The position numbers were made by a program, and so were the translations under genes. Below, one piece after another: positions 44,519 to 54,249 of a DNA stretch of 64,000 nt. Numbering within the stretch: the stretch's first letter is position 1; every line of letters begins with the position of its first letter. The stretch covers positions 6,510,001 to 6,574,000 of the forward strand of contig CM070579.1 in NCBI GenBank assembly GCA_036346355.1, written 5' to 3'. This stretch comes from Rhipidocladum racemiflorum. Taxonomy: Eukaryota > Streptophyta > Magnoliopsida > Poales > Poaceae. The notes under the pieces were generated by a model. The model was not told the DNA's origin. It worked only from the letters and a program-made list of their open reading frames with translations, and did not search any database.

Positions 44519-46156
44519 TGAAAGTGCATCTAGGCCCCCTAAATGTGTTTTGGGTGATTAGTGACAAACGATTAAAGAAACTAATGTGTTCAACTAGTTT
44601 ATGAACAGGCAAATGCTTCAAGAAGAGATCGTCTATGTACGTGAAGTGCCCCCTAGTAGTGTTGAGTAAGAAAAACGGTATTTAAAGCTTGTTATTTTAA
44701 TCCTTTGAGTCATAGGAATGCCGTACTATTAAGAGAGATGCTTTGAAATTGACTTAGAGATGTTCTCCTCACTCAAGATGAATTTAGCCGAGTCTCTCAA
44801 GGGTTAGAAGTGTTCTCTCTAGCTTCGGAATGAGCTTGTGTTAAATTTCTAGTCGGATGTTCCGATGTTGTATCGGACATTCCGATGTTTCAGAAGTTCC
44901 GAAGTGTAGTTGTGCTTTAGTCCGTTGTGTTCTGTTAGGGTCGGACATTCCGATGTATCGCTTCTGGATGTTCCGATACCTGCTATGCTTTTAGATTGGG
45001 AGCTCTTCGCTTTGGTTCGGATGTTCCGATATTGAGTATCGGAAGGTCCGATGTGTGCCGCCTTGTGTAAAGATGCTCTGTCCTAGTTCTGATCGTCCGA
45101 AGTTGCGTCTTCGGAAGTTCCGAAGTGGTTGTTTTCCTGTTTGGGAGCCCACTGTTTTGTTCGGATGTTCCGATATCTTATATCGGATATTCCGATGTGA
45201 ACTTAGCTTGTTAATTGGGTTCCCTCTCCGGGAGTCATCGGATGTTCCGATGTTGTTATCGGACTTTCCGATGCGTGTTGTTTTCGACCGTTGGAAGCTT
45301 TCCAAGTCTGGTAGTTTGCACACATCGGATGTTCCGAAGTTCTTATCGGACATTCCGATGTGAGGCTGAGTGCGAGGGTAACGGCTAGTTTTGATCCAAA
45401 ACTATAAATACCCCTCTCCCACTCCTTTTGCTGGTTACACACTTGCTTGGGCTATTCACTTGAGCTTCTTGAGTATTCTCTAGAGCATCCTTTGAGCTTT
45501 CTCTCCTCCTTGATCTTAGGGATCATTTAGTGAGTGAGAGTTTGTCAAGTGTGATTGAAAGTCAAGGGTTAAGGTGGTATTCATCTTGAGAAAGTAGAGA
45601 ACTTCTCCAAGATCGAGATTCGAGTGCATTTATTTCTCTTGGAGGTTGAAGGACTCCTAGACGGCTAGGCGTCGCTCACGAGCCCCCAACGATTGTGGGA
45701 AGCCGTGAGAAGTTTGTGAAGGCCGGCTCCGCCTCCGAAAGGAAAGGAACCAATAGTGGAACCAAGCCTCAAGCGTGACCGAGGTTTGGGAGGAAAGGGT
45801 TGGAAAAGACCCGGGCTCTTTGGAGCCTCCTCAACGGAGACGTAAGATCCCCTCAAGGATCCGAACTCCGGAAATCAAACCATTGTGTTCTCTCTTGTCT
45901 CTAGCTGCTTGTTTAATCTTATTGATCGTTGTTAGTGCAATTTTAGTTGTCTAGAGCTAGTTGTCGTCTAGCTCTTTCTACTTGACCCTTTAAGTCAAGT
46001 GCTGTTCGGATAGTCCGAAGTAATTATGGAAGTTCCGAAGTTTTCGGAAGTTCCGATATTAATTCGGAATATCCGACCCTTTTCCGCTGCATTAAATTGT
46101 TTTAAATTAAAATTAGCCTATTCACCCCCCCTCTAGGCAATCTTCTAACCTTTTCA
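44519..46156 (+). repeat. Solo LTR, probably copia SIRE-type
   Basis: A 1638-bp LTR starting TGAAAGTGCATCTAGGCCCC and ending TCTAACCTTTTCA (TGAAA/TTTCA inverted ends), flanked by the perfect 5-bp duplication TTGGC (44514-44518 and 46157-46161). A TATA box CTATAAATA lies at 45402-45410. The end region ATTCACCCCCCCTCTAGG is typical of long grass LTRs. No internal domain remains, as expected after LTR-LTR recombination. The SIRE assignment is an inference from the LTR palindromes and ends. Confidence 0.88.
44850..45365. repeat. Array of short palindromes (ATCGGANNTTCCGAT type) upstream of the LTR TATA box
   Basis: About fourteen copies of an ATCGGA-x-TTCCGAT-like palindrome, often in pairs about 10-12 bp apart (for example GGATGTTCCGAT then ATCGGACATTCCGAT), cover the 500 bp before the TATA box. 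A few more lie near 46011-46075. Some copies use TTCGGAAGTTCCGAA. Their position suggests a cis-regulatory array. Confidence 0.85.
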
Positions 46157-46407
46157 TTGGCGCCTTGCACCCTCCCTGTCGCACCGGCCCACTGCTCCTT
46201 CCCCTTCCCCTCTTCTAAATTCGGGTTGAACGGGTTCTTCGGTTTCTAGGCTCCAAAAACCGAACCGAACCCGAAAAACCGATCTATACTAGAAAAAAAA
46301 CTGAACCAAACTCCAAAAACCGAAAAAACCAATAATTTCAGCTATTTCGGTTCGGTTCGGTTCGGTTTTTCGGTTTTCGGTTTTTTCTGCCCACCCCTAG
46401 TGGCCCA

Positions 46408-47000
46408 GATGAAGGTGCAATGCAAGTGCCGAAGACGAGAGCGTGGCTCTGCCGCAGTGCCTTAATTATCAGAGCGGCGCATTTGCATATATCCCAGATA
46501 AGGTGCACATTGGCGAACTGAACAATTTACCCACGTTTTTACCGACCAAATATGACAGCTTATCATATCCTATATATACAGGAGCACACCTGATATTTGA
46601 TTTTTTTAAAATAAATAATACATTTTAAAATAAAATCACTGGGGAAAAAATACCTGTCACCAATTCGTTTGACTACATAAGCTTTCATCAGCCTGTTACC
46701 AATTCATTTGGCGACAGAAATCTCTCATCAAATAAATTGGCGACAGAGTTTTATTTAGCCAACGGTTTTGTCGCTGATTCATTTGGCCGATAATTCCATT
46801 TGGTTTTGTCGCTGATTCATTTGACCGACAAGTCTATTTCGTTGATTCATTTGGCCGAAAAGCCAATCTGGGTTAGCGGGCTTCTGTCACCAAATGAATC
46901 GGTCACAAAAGTACGTTTATGCAACTATATTTTCCTGACATATTTTTTCCCTGTAATCTATTTAAGAATTGTGTTATTTCAAAAACAAAATCCCTGATAT
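46408..47000. repeat. DNA-element remnant with gcgaca/tgtcgc palindromic subrepeats
   Basis: From 46650 to 46910 about seven copies of a unit of TTCATTTGGC plus a GACAG/TGTCGC arm repeat in both orientations. The same unit type is found at 2353-2510. Flanks are AT-rich. Presumed non-autonomous DNA transposon; no clean ends. Confidence 0.5.
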
Positions 47001-47212
47001 TTCATATTTGATTCACCGGGCTACACATCTGAGACTAGTAGAGAGCAAAACACCAAGAAAACAAGAACGGACAAAGTAGCTATACGACGCCAAGCGAGCT
47101 CTCCACATACATACATCTTCGGTACCATTGCGAGGACAAGAGAGGGAGAAGGGGAAAACAACCGGGCAGCGCTGCCGCTGCACGCCTGCAGCCGCGTCGT
47201 CGATCCTAATGA

Positions 47213-48733
47213 TCACAGGCTCTGCAGGATCTTGAGAGTCTCGCCGATGTGCTTCTCCGGCTGGAACTGGTTGTTGTAGATGTACTGCACCACGCCCTTC
47301 TTGTCCAGCACGTACGTCTGCCGCCCCGGCAGCGTCCCGAACAGGTCCGACGGCACGCCCCACGCCTGGCGCACCCTGTTCCCCTCGTCGCTCAGCAGCG
47401 TGAACGGCAGCCTGTACTTCTTCGCGAACGCCTGCCGCCGCGTCGGTCGCAGCAGCGACAGGAGCATGCATGCAGCAGCAGTTTGGTCATTCAGTACGTA
47501 CGGCTGGTTTCTTTTGCTTTCGTCGGCTCACCGGAATCAGATCGATATATATAGCAAGTTCGGCGTACCTTGTGGGAGGCGGCGTCGTCGCCGCTGATGC
47601 CGATCACCTCGGCTCCGGCCTTCTTGAACTTCTCGTAGGAATCCCTGAACGCACACGCCTGCATGCACAACCACAGCCCGGCCGGATTGGAGTTTGGAGC
47701 AATCACACAGTGCCCATACATGCAGCCCATATACTGCTGATGGACGGGTCGTCGCAAGTCCTCGTGTTTAGGCAGCTCTAACCAGTACTGATCACTACTC
47801 GGGAGCAAGTAATATTGATAAATTTTGCAGGATGCAACGAAGAGATTTCCCGTAACAATGGCGCAACGTGAATCTCTTGGCATTTCAGTTGGGCTATTAG
47901 CCTATTATACTATTCTCTCCGTTCCTGACCAAATGTTATTATAGAATATTGCACTTTTACCATGTCGCATCTGCAAAAGATTGCATTGTCACTCTTCATT
48001 AGTTCACTTATTGTGTCTTACTCTAGTCTATAGTAGTAAATAGCATTAGAAATAGCTAAAAGGGAGAGGTACATATACAAGGAAGAAAAGGTCAAAAGTT
48101 ATCTCGAAATTGTAAAATGACATGCATTTAAAAGTACTATCTGAAAGATAGAATAACATGTATTCAAGAACAGAAAGAGTATATATATGTTACTAACTGC
48201 CACGAATCAAATTAATGGAGTGTTGGCAAGAACTGATTGGTGCGTAAAACTCAACAAACATAAGTTTGACCTGCTTGGTGCAGCCGGGCGTCTCGTCTGC
48301 GGGGTAGAAATAGACGACGACCGGCTTGCCCTTGAACTTGGAGAGCGAGACGGCCTTGCTGTCCTGGTCTTTCAGGGTGAAGTCCGGCGGCGCGCTGCCC
48401 TTGCTCACCTACGAGCGGCCGGGAACCCAGTCAATCACCACGAATTTACGAGCCGCTAGCACGTCGATCGTACGAACATACGCCGCTTCCGCGAGATATT
48501 ACGTAGCTAGGTACGTAACGTACCTTCCCGCAGACGATGCCCGCGGACGCCGCGCGGCGGCGCGGCGCCGGCGCGGCGAGTGCCGGCGCCCCAAGGCCGT
48601 GGGACGCGGGCCTCGTCGAGGTGGAGGGCCTGCAGAGGAGCGCCTGCGCGCGAGGGGACGAAATGCGCGACGGCGCCCGAGGGTTCAGCAGCAGGGAAGG
48701 CTTGCAGGCCGTGGAGGCTGCCGCGAATGCCAT
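47213..48733 (-). CDS. PrxQ: Peroxiredoxin Q, chloroplastic
   Basis: Four exons on the minus strand: 48733-48524, 48408-48271, 47658-47569 and 47431-47213, all GT-AG and all in phase 0, giving 218 residues. Residues 1-65 form a serine/alanine/arginine-rich plastid transit peptide. The thioredoxin-fold core begins VSKGSAPPDFTLKDQD. The peroxidatic cysteine C113 (in ADETPGCTKQ) and resolving cysteine C118 (ACAFRDSY) make the CX4C pair of atypical 2-Cys peroxiredoxin Q. PSDLFGTLPGRQTYVLD and the C-terminal ETLKILQSL are intact. The enzyme reduces hydrogen and lipid peroxides in the thylakoid lumen or stroma, using thioredoxin. A Stowaway MITE lies in intron 2 and an intact retrotransposon starts 262 bp upstream of the ATG. 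Confidence 0.97.
47913..48179. mobile_element. Stowaway-like MITE in PrxQ intron 2
   Basis: The ends TTCTCTCCGTTCCTGACC and, as complement, CTCTTTCTGTTCTTGAA, with ATGTTATT just inside both, are flanked by TA (47911-47912 and 48180-48181). About 267 bp, non-coding. Sequence similarity to the CTCCCTCCGT family supports Tc1/mariner Stowaway type. Confidence 0.75.
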
Positions 48734-48994
48734 GGCGGATAGAGAGCTTCTGGGGGGAGGCCTTGCCGCCTTGGCTGCTGCTCTCCGTGGAGTTCCCTTC
48801 TCCTTCCTCTGTCTCTCTGGAGAAACCTCCTGTGATGGTTGATTGGTAGTTAGCGGATAGCGGGATGAGACGCGAGGGTTTTTTTCTGCCGACGTGGCAC
48901 AGCTCGCTGCCCTTTGCTGCTGATAGTGAGCTCTTGGTTCCTTTCCACCCATTTGGCTTTACGAGAGACTAGCCGCGAAAAATGACCGGAATTT
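48734..48994 (-). promoter_or_regulatory. Remaining proximal promoter and 5' UTR of PrxQ
   Basis: Only 261 bp separate the PrxQ ATG from the retrotransposon LTR. Within it the minus strand has a GTGCCACGTCGGCAG stretch with an ACGT core (plus 48887-48900), a candidate bZIP site often tied to light or stress response, and a CT-rich leader near 48780-48830. No clear TATA box was seen. Confidence 0.45.
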
Positions 48995-49211
48995 TGTGAC
49001 GTACTTCAGAATACTTGGGAAAGAAGAATAAGACAGGGCAGGAAAAAGCAGAGAAGGAAGTGTATTCTTCAGAGTTTAGTTTCTTTCATGCCTTTCTTTG
49101 GCTTACAACTTGGTTTATATACTCACGCCGCTCGCACCTCCAATGGGCCACAGGACTCGCCGGCCCACTCACATCTCGATAGTCTTGCCGGATAAGCTAC
49201 AGTACATGACA
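48995..49211 (-). repeat. 3' LTR of the Reina-like element
   Basis: On the minus strand it starts TGTCATGTACTG and ends AAGTACGTCACA. A TATA-type motif (TATATAAA, plus about 49114-49121) sits inside, pointing toward PrxQ. Confidence 0.95.
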
Positions 49212-49212
49212 A

Positions 49213-49228
49213 TACCCTCCCCCAAAAA
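49213..49228 (-). other. Polypurine tract of the Reina-like element
   Basis: The minus strand reads TTTTTGGGGGAGGGTA immediately before the 3' LTR, a typical plus-strand primer site. Confidence 0.8.
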
Positions 49229-49240
49229 CACAGCTTGTCC

Positions 49241-52200
49241 TCAAGCTAATTCAACTGGAAAACGACGAGCAAAATCCAGCGCTTCCTCCCAGGTGACGAG
49301 TGCGGAATCCTTCGAACCCCAGCGAACCTGCAAGTGAGGCGTAGCCGAACCTCCGCGAAATATCAAGGATTTTTGTAGAATCTGAATCGAAGCGACAGGG
49401 GGGGCAGAATCCTCTGAAACCGAAGGCAATTCCTCGGTAAGAACTTGATGAGGTGGAATGTGCAGCTTCAATTGAGAAACATGAACAACGGGGTGGATTT
49501 GAGCGGATGCCGGCAAGTCCAAGCGATAAGCAACCTGGCCAATGCGTTGAAGAACACGATACGGCCCAAAATATCTGAAGGCGAGTTTGTGATGTGGCCG
49601 AGTAGCAATTGAAGACTGAACATAAGGCTGCAGTTTCAAATAAACTAAATCGCCGATCTGAAATTGTCGTTCCACCCGCTGACGATCCGCCTGAGCCTTC
49701 ATTCTCTGTTGTGCCCGCAATAACTGATGACGCAGCAGTTCAGTTAGCAGGTTGCGTTCTTTAAACCAATCGGCCAAATCAGAAGTCAAACCAATGGTTG
49801 GATCCACAATGCCCAAGTGTCTCGGTGAATGCCCATATAGAGCCTCAAATGGGGTCAACTTCAGAGCGGATTGTAATGAAGTATTGTACCAGAATTCTGC
49901 TAATGGAAGCCATTTACTCCATTGTTTGGGGCAAGCATGGACTGAGCAACGAAGAAAAGCTTCAAGACATTGATTCAATCTTTCCGTTTGACCATCCGTT
50001 TGGGGGTGATAAGAAGAGCTCATAAGCAACTGAGTATCAGATAATTTGAAAAGCTCTTGCCATACGTGACTTGTAAAAATGCGATCTCTGTCTGAAATCA
50101 ATGCCGCAGGCAACCCATGAAGTTTGTATACATTTGTAAAATAGGCTTGGGCAATCTGAAGTGCAGTGAAAGGATGAGCCAAGGGAATGAAATGACCATA
50201 TTTGGTAAATTTGTCGATGACTACCAAAATACAATCAAAACCACCGGACTTAGGTAATCCCTCAATGAAGTCTAATGAAACCGTGTGCCACGCCTGAGTA
50301 GGGACTGGCAAAGGTTGTAATAACCCCGGCAATTTCACATGTTCAGATTTAGCCCTCTGACAAATATCACAAGATTGCACAAATTGATGTACTGACTGTT
50401 TAAGATGAGGCCAAGCAAACAATGCTTTAACACGGCTATAAGTTGCCTGTACACCAGAGTGGCCGCCAATACCACTAGCATGCAAAGCCTGAAGAATGTG
50501 TTGCTGCGCCAGAACATTTGCGCCAATCCATATCCGCGACTTATAGCGAATAAGACCATTTTGTAGTGAAAAACCCTTATCATTAGAGCCTACAACACTT
50601 AACTCAGTCACTAGGTCTTTTGAAGCCTCGTCATCCAAATACCCTTCCTGCACTTTATCCATCCAAGTTGGGGAGCAATTAGAAATAGCCACCACATCTG
50701 GGGCATAAGAATAGCGAGATAAAGCATCCGCTGCCAAATTCGTAGGTCCCTTCTTATACTGAATCTTAAACCGTAAATCCATGAGTTTGAGCATGGCCTT
50801 ATGCTGGAGCTTGGTGGTTGCTTTTTGTTCTGTCAGAAACAGCAGGCTACGGTGATCCGTCCGAATGACAAACTCTTGAGCGCTCAAATAAGGTCGCCAT
50901 TTGTCTACTGCCACTAAAATAGCCATACACTCTTTCTCATATGTAGAAAGGGCTTGATTCCGAGGACAGAACGTTTTACTTATGTAAGCTATGGGATGGC
51001 CATGTTGCATCAAAACAGCACCCATGCCCAGATCCGAGGCATCCGTTTCAAGCACAAAGGGCTGACTGAAATCTGGAACAGCCAAAACCGGTGCAGATAT
51101 TAAAAGATGTTTTAATAGCTCAAAGGCAGACTGAGTCGAGGCTGTCCAGCAAAATGGAACTCCTTTCTTCAACAACTGAGTTAAGGGCTGACTTATCATA
51201 CTATAGTGTCTAATGAATTTCCGGTAATAGCCAGTCAGTCCCAGAAATCCTCTTAAAGCCTTGAGATTAGTTGGAACCGGCCAGTTGGCAACATCCACAA
51301 TTTTGGCCGAATTAGTGGCAACTCCCTTACTAGAAATAGTATGGCCCAAATACTCCAAGGATTGTTGTACAAATGCACATTTAGACAGCTTGATGAAAAA
51401 TTGATGGTGTAGAAGAATGTCAAAAACCTTTTCTAAGAGCAACAAGTGAGCTTGGAAAGAACCGCTATAAATCAATATATCATCCATGAAAACCAGCACA
51501 CCTTTTCTCATGAGTGGAGCAAAAATAGAGTTCATGAGTTCTTGAAATGTGGCAGGGGCGTTTGTGAGGCCAAACGGCATAACCAAAAACTCATAGAGAC
51601 CACTGTGAGTGCGAAAGGCAGTTTTATGTTCATCACCCGACTCAATTCGCACCTGATGATACCCAGACTTGCAATCAAGCTTAGTGAACCAGTGAGCACC
51701 GGCCAATTCATCGAGTAATTCATCCACAATAGGCAAGGGATGTTTATGTTTAATTGTAAGAGCATTTAAATGTCTGTAATCGACACAAAATCGCCAGGAC
51801 CCGTCTTTTTTCTTAACCAACAAGACCGGAGACGCAAATGAGCTAGCACTGCGCTGAATAATGCCTTGCTGTAACATGTCCGCCACTTGCTTCTCGATCT
51901 CAGACTTTTGATGAGGTGCATATCGATAAGGCCGAATATTTACCGGTTGAGCACCCGGCATTAATGGAATAGAGTGATCGTGTATCCTCGAAGGAGGTAG
52001 CCCATGAGGATCTTTGAAAATCTCAATATATTTCATAGCAAGATTGTATACCTCAGGAGGCAAAGACAATGCGGCCAATTGTTGTCCCAGAGAATCCATA
52101 GTATCGATAGCATGGAGATTAGAATCCATATGATCCATAATTGGCAGAATTTGCACACAATGCGTGATGGCACTTTTCTTCAATAGGCCGCGTAATTTGG

Positions 52201-53932
52201 GAGTTGTAATACTGGAACATTTAGTAAGATCATCTTGCACACCTGTTAACATTATTCGTTTACCTCGATGAGTAAAACGAATTAATTTGTTCTTCCAATG
52301 CACCCAAGTTGGACTGTGATCTTCTAACCAATCAGCACCGAGAATCATATCGTACCCTTGCAATGGCAGAATTCTTGTATTATAGGAGAAGGAATGTCCC
52401 TGAATGTACCAATGGAAGTCTGGGATATGTAAATCTGAAATCATAGGACTGCCATTAGCTGCTGAGTAGCGCATAGACTCGCAAGTTTTTTGAAGAAAAC
52501 CCGAGTGGTCAGCAAGAGCAGGACTCACAAATGTGCCCACACTGCCAGAATCAAGCAAAATCAATACTTCATGCTTCCCAATGTGGCCTTGGAATCGGAG
52601 AGTACGTTTCCTCCGGTGAGACATCGACTTCAAAGGAACGGCAACTTCAGATTGCACAGCCAATACTATCTGTTCAGACGGAGGCTCATCATCCATATCT
52701 TGTGGGTCGTAATCAGGAACATCCAGTTGCAATACCTCCAACAATTCCTGAATAACCTGAATGGACACTTGAGGAGGGCACTTGTGATTCCGTCCTGTCC
52801 ATTTTTCTCCACAAGTGAAACAGAGACCGTGCGTACGACGATAATTTTTCAGAGCCGTGAGTTTATCTTCTGTAATATTCGTATTGGAACCCAAGTCTTC
52901 CTTCTTATATGGCAATTTGGGTTTATCCAGAGAGAGAGACCCTTTTATTTGCATCTTGTTACCCTCCTTTGGGTCGGATCGCATGGAGCCCGATGATTTG
53001 CCCATGGAAAGTTCCAGTTCCTGTAACAAGGCCAACTCACTTGCTGCCTGAACAGTGGCAGGGCGATGAAGAGCAATTACCGCACGGATATCCTCGCGCA
53101 AACCATGCATGAAACGAGTCACAAAGAAGGTATCATCATAGGATTGATTGTATAACAAAATGCCATGAGAGAGTTCCTCAAATTTCAACAAATAGTCAGA
53201 GACCGAACCGGATTGTCGCAGTAAATCCAACTGACGAAGCTGCAGTTGATACTGATCACGATCAAAACGAGCAAACACTGCTTGGCAAAGACAATCCCAG
53301 TCTTGAAATCTGGCACGACGCTCCATCGTCTGCAACCATACAGCCGCCGAACCTTGAAAGTGCATTGCAGCAAAGCGGGTCCTCAAGCTGGGTGCCAGAG
53401 AATAGACTTCAAAATACATCTCGCAACGGTCACGCCATAAGCGAGGATTAGTACCATCAAATTTGGGAAACTCTAATTTGGGAAATGGAACAGAACGAAC
53501 AGCCGAATCACTTCGATGTTCCCCAAACGATCGTAGAGTCGGATCGAGGGACATACCCGTGACCGGGCGTGGCGGCGGAGATCCGAGGATCCCGTCTCCA
53601 GCATCCCGGAGGTGATTGTCGACGCGGTGCCCGTTGGGCCTCTCCGACGAGGACGCAGTTGGGCGCGCCCCGTGCTGTGGAGCCGTATTAAGATCGAAAG
53701 CATGCCCAGAAGGAATCTGCTGTGAAGGATAAGCTTGATGAAACGAAGTTGGTGCAGTCTCGATCTTATCCAGCCGTGCCTGCATCGCATCCTTGCTTGC
53801 GAGCAACGCACCGAAGGATTCATCCGCCGTGGATCGCCATGCCTCCATGGCACTAACTTTATCAAGCGTCAACTGCATCATCCCTTCAAAGGCTTCGAAC
53901 TTTTTTGTCAGATCATCCATGGACGACGTCAT
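49241..53932 (-). CDS. Gag-pol polyprotein of the Reina-like element
   Basis: The frame is open from the primer-binding site to the stop at 49241. The first ATG-led protein (MTSSMDDLTKKFEAFEG) starts at 53932 and has 1563 residues. In order: N-terminal coiled coil; gag with FDGTNPRLWRDRCEMYF (about 158-175); a zinc knuckle CFTCGEKWTGRNHKC (371-385); protease LLDSGSVGTF (459-468); reverse transcriptase with VFMDDILIYS (about 814-823); RNase H with LETDASD (D964); integrase with an HHCC finger (about 1150-1192), DDE residues near D1221, D1281 and E1317, and ending HPVVHVSQLK; and a chromodomain-like tail (LQVRWGSKDSALVTWEEA). No stop or frameshift, so it may be autonomous. Upstream in-frame sequence to 54031 has only non-ATG starts. 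Confidence 0.95.
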   Translation of the reverse strand: MTSSMDDLTKKFEAFEGMMQLTLDKVSAMEAWRSTADESFGALLASKDAMQARLDKIETAPTSFHQAYPSQQIPSGHAFDLNTAPQHGARPTASSSERPNGHRVDNHLRDAGDGILGSPPPRPVTGMSLDPTLRSFGEHRSDSAVRSVPFPKLEFPKFDGTNPRLWRDRCEMYFEVYSLAPSLRTRFAAMHFQGSAAVWLQTMERRARFQDWDCLCQAVFARFDRDQYQLQLRQLDLLRQSGSVSDYLLKFEELSHGILLYNQSYDDTFFVTRFMHGLREDIRAVIALHRPATVQAASELALLQELELSMGKSSGSMRSDPKEGNKMQIKGSLSLDKPKLPYKKEDLGSNTNITEDKLTALKNYRRTHGLCFTCGEKWTGRNHKCPPQVSIQVIQELLEVLQLDVPDYDPQDMDDEPPSEQIVLAVQSEVAVPLKSMSHRRKRTLRFQGHIGKHEVLILLDSGSVGTFVSPALADHSGFLQKTCESMRYSAANGSPMISDLHIPDFHWYIQGHSFSYNTRILPLQGYDMILGADWLEDHSPTWVHWKNKLIRFTHRGKRIMLTGVQDDLTKCSSITTPKLRGLLKKSAITHCVQILPIMDHMDSNLHAIDTMDSLGQQLAALSLPPEVYNLAMKYIEIFKDPHGLPPSRIHDHSIPLMPGAQPVNIRPYRYAPHQKSEIEKQVADMLQQGIIQRSASSFASPVLLVKKKDGSWRFCVDYRHLNALTIKHKHPLPIVDELLDELAGAHWFTKLDCKSGYHQVRIESGDEHKTAFRTHSGLYEFLVMPFGLTNAPATFQELMNSIFAPLMRKGVLVFMDDILIYSGSFQAHLLLLEKVFDILLHHQFFIKLSKCAFVQQSLEYLGHTISSKGVATNSAKIVDVANWPVPTNLKALRGFLGLTGYYRKFIRHYSMISQPLTQLLKKGVPFCWTASTQSAFELLKHLLISAPVLAVPDFSQPFVLETDASDLGMGAVLMQHGHPIAYISKTFCPRNQALSTYEKECMAILVAVDKWRPYLSAQEFVIRTDHRSLLFLTEQKATTKLQHKAMLKLMDLRFKIQYKKGPTNLAADALSRYSYAPDVVAISNCSPTWMDKVQEGYLDDEASKDLVTELSVVGSNDKGFSLQNGLIRYKSRIWIGANVLAQQHILQALHASGIGGHSGVQATYSRVKALFAWPHLKQSVHQFVQSCDICQRAKSEHVKLPGLLQPLPVPTQAWHTVSLDFIEGLPKSGGFDCILVVIDKFTKYGHFIPLAHPFTALQIAQAYFTNVYKLHGLPAALISDRDRIFTSHVWQELFKLSDTQLLMSSSYHPQTDGQTERLNQCLEAFLRCSVHACPKQWSKWLPLAEFWYNTSLQSALKLTPFEALYGHSPRHLGIVDPTIGLTSDLADWFKERNLLTELLRHQLLRAQQRMKAQADRQRVERQFQIGDLVYLKLQPYVQSSIATRPHHKLAFRYFGPYRVLQRIGQVAYRLDLPASAQIHPVVHVSQLKLHIPPHQVLTEELPSVSEDSAPPVASIQILQKSLIFRGGSATPHLQVRWGSKDSALVTWEEALDFARRFPVELA

Positions 53933-54018
53933 GGCGGTCTCCCACTTGGTTGGGCGGCGAGAAGGGGCCAGATCGCCGTCACGCACACAGGAAAAAAATT
54001 TCGAGGGTTTGGTGGAAA

Positions 54019-54030
54019 GCTCTGATACCA
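54019..54030 (-). other. Primer-binding site (initiator tRNA-Met)
   Basis: The minus strand reads TGGTATCAGAGC two bases after the 5' LTR, a perfect match to the standard plant initiator-Met primer site. Confidence 0.92.
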
Positions 54031-54032
54031 AA

Positions 54033-54249
54033 TGTGACGTACTTCAGAATACTTGGGAAAGAAGAATAAGACAGGGCAGGAAAAAGCAGAGAAGGAAGTG
54101 TATTCTTCAGAGTTTAGTTTCTTTCATGCCTTTCTTTGGCTTACAACTTGGTTTATATACTCACGCCGCTCGCACCTCCAATGGGCCACAGGACTCGCCG
54201 GCCCACTCACATCTCGATAGTCTTGCCGGATAAGCTACAGTACATGACA
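54033..54249 (-). repeat. 5' LTR of the Reina-like element
   Basis: Same length and, by visual comparison, same sequence as 48995-49211. Confidence 0.95.

Larger units (their letters stand above)
43390..46399. mobile_element. Non-autonomous hAT element carrying a nested solo LTR
   Basis: The termini TAGGTGTGGGCA (left) and, as complement, TAGGGGTGGGCA are flanked by the perfect 8-bp duplication GTGGCCCA (43382-43389 and 46400-46407). Subterminal TTCGGTTT/AAACCGAA repeats lie at both ends. Without the nested LTR and its duplication the element is about 1.37 kb. The interior holds degenerate AGAACATTACA repeats (43570-43760) and a GC-rich minisatellite; no transposase was found. Confidence 0.9.
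48995..54249 (-). mobile_element. Ty3/gypsy retrotransposon, Reina-like chromovirus, structurally intact
   Basis: A 5255-bp element with two 217-bp LTRs that look identical by eye (48995-49211 and 54033-54249), TGT/ACA ends, and the perfect 5-bp duplication AATTT (48990-48994 and 54250-54254). On the minus strand: 5' LTR, initiator-Met primer site, one gag-pol ORF, polypurine tract, 3' LTR. Small size, short LTRs, single ORF and a chromodomain-like tail fit Reina. The insertion is recent by its LTR identity and lies in the same orientation as PrxQ. Confidence 0.96.

Noticed and set aside
43847..44621. Long proline/alanine- and glycine/arginine-rich ORFs on both strands
   Set aside because: They arise from the GC-rich minisatellite inside the hAT element; open in several frames on both strands with no domain.
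48446..48952. 168-codon minus-strand ORF extending upstream of PrxQ
   Set aside because: It reads through the PrxQ transit-peptide exon from a non-ATG upstream start and runs into intron 1; the ATG at 48733 and the four-exon model fit the family.
49212..54031. Start of Reina gag-pol at 54031
   Set aside because: That position is a TTG codon inside the primer-binding site; the first ATG in frame is at 53932.
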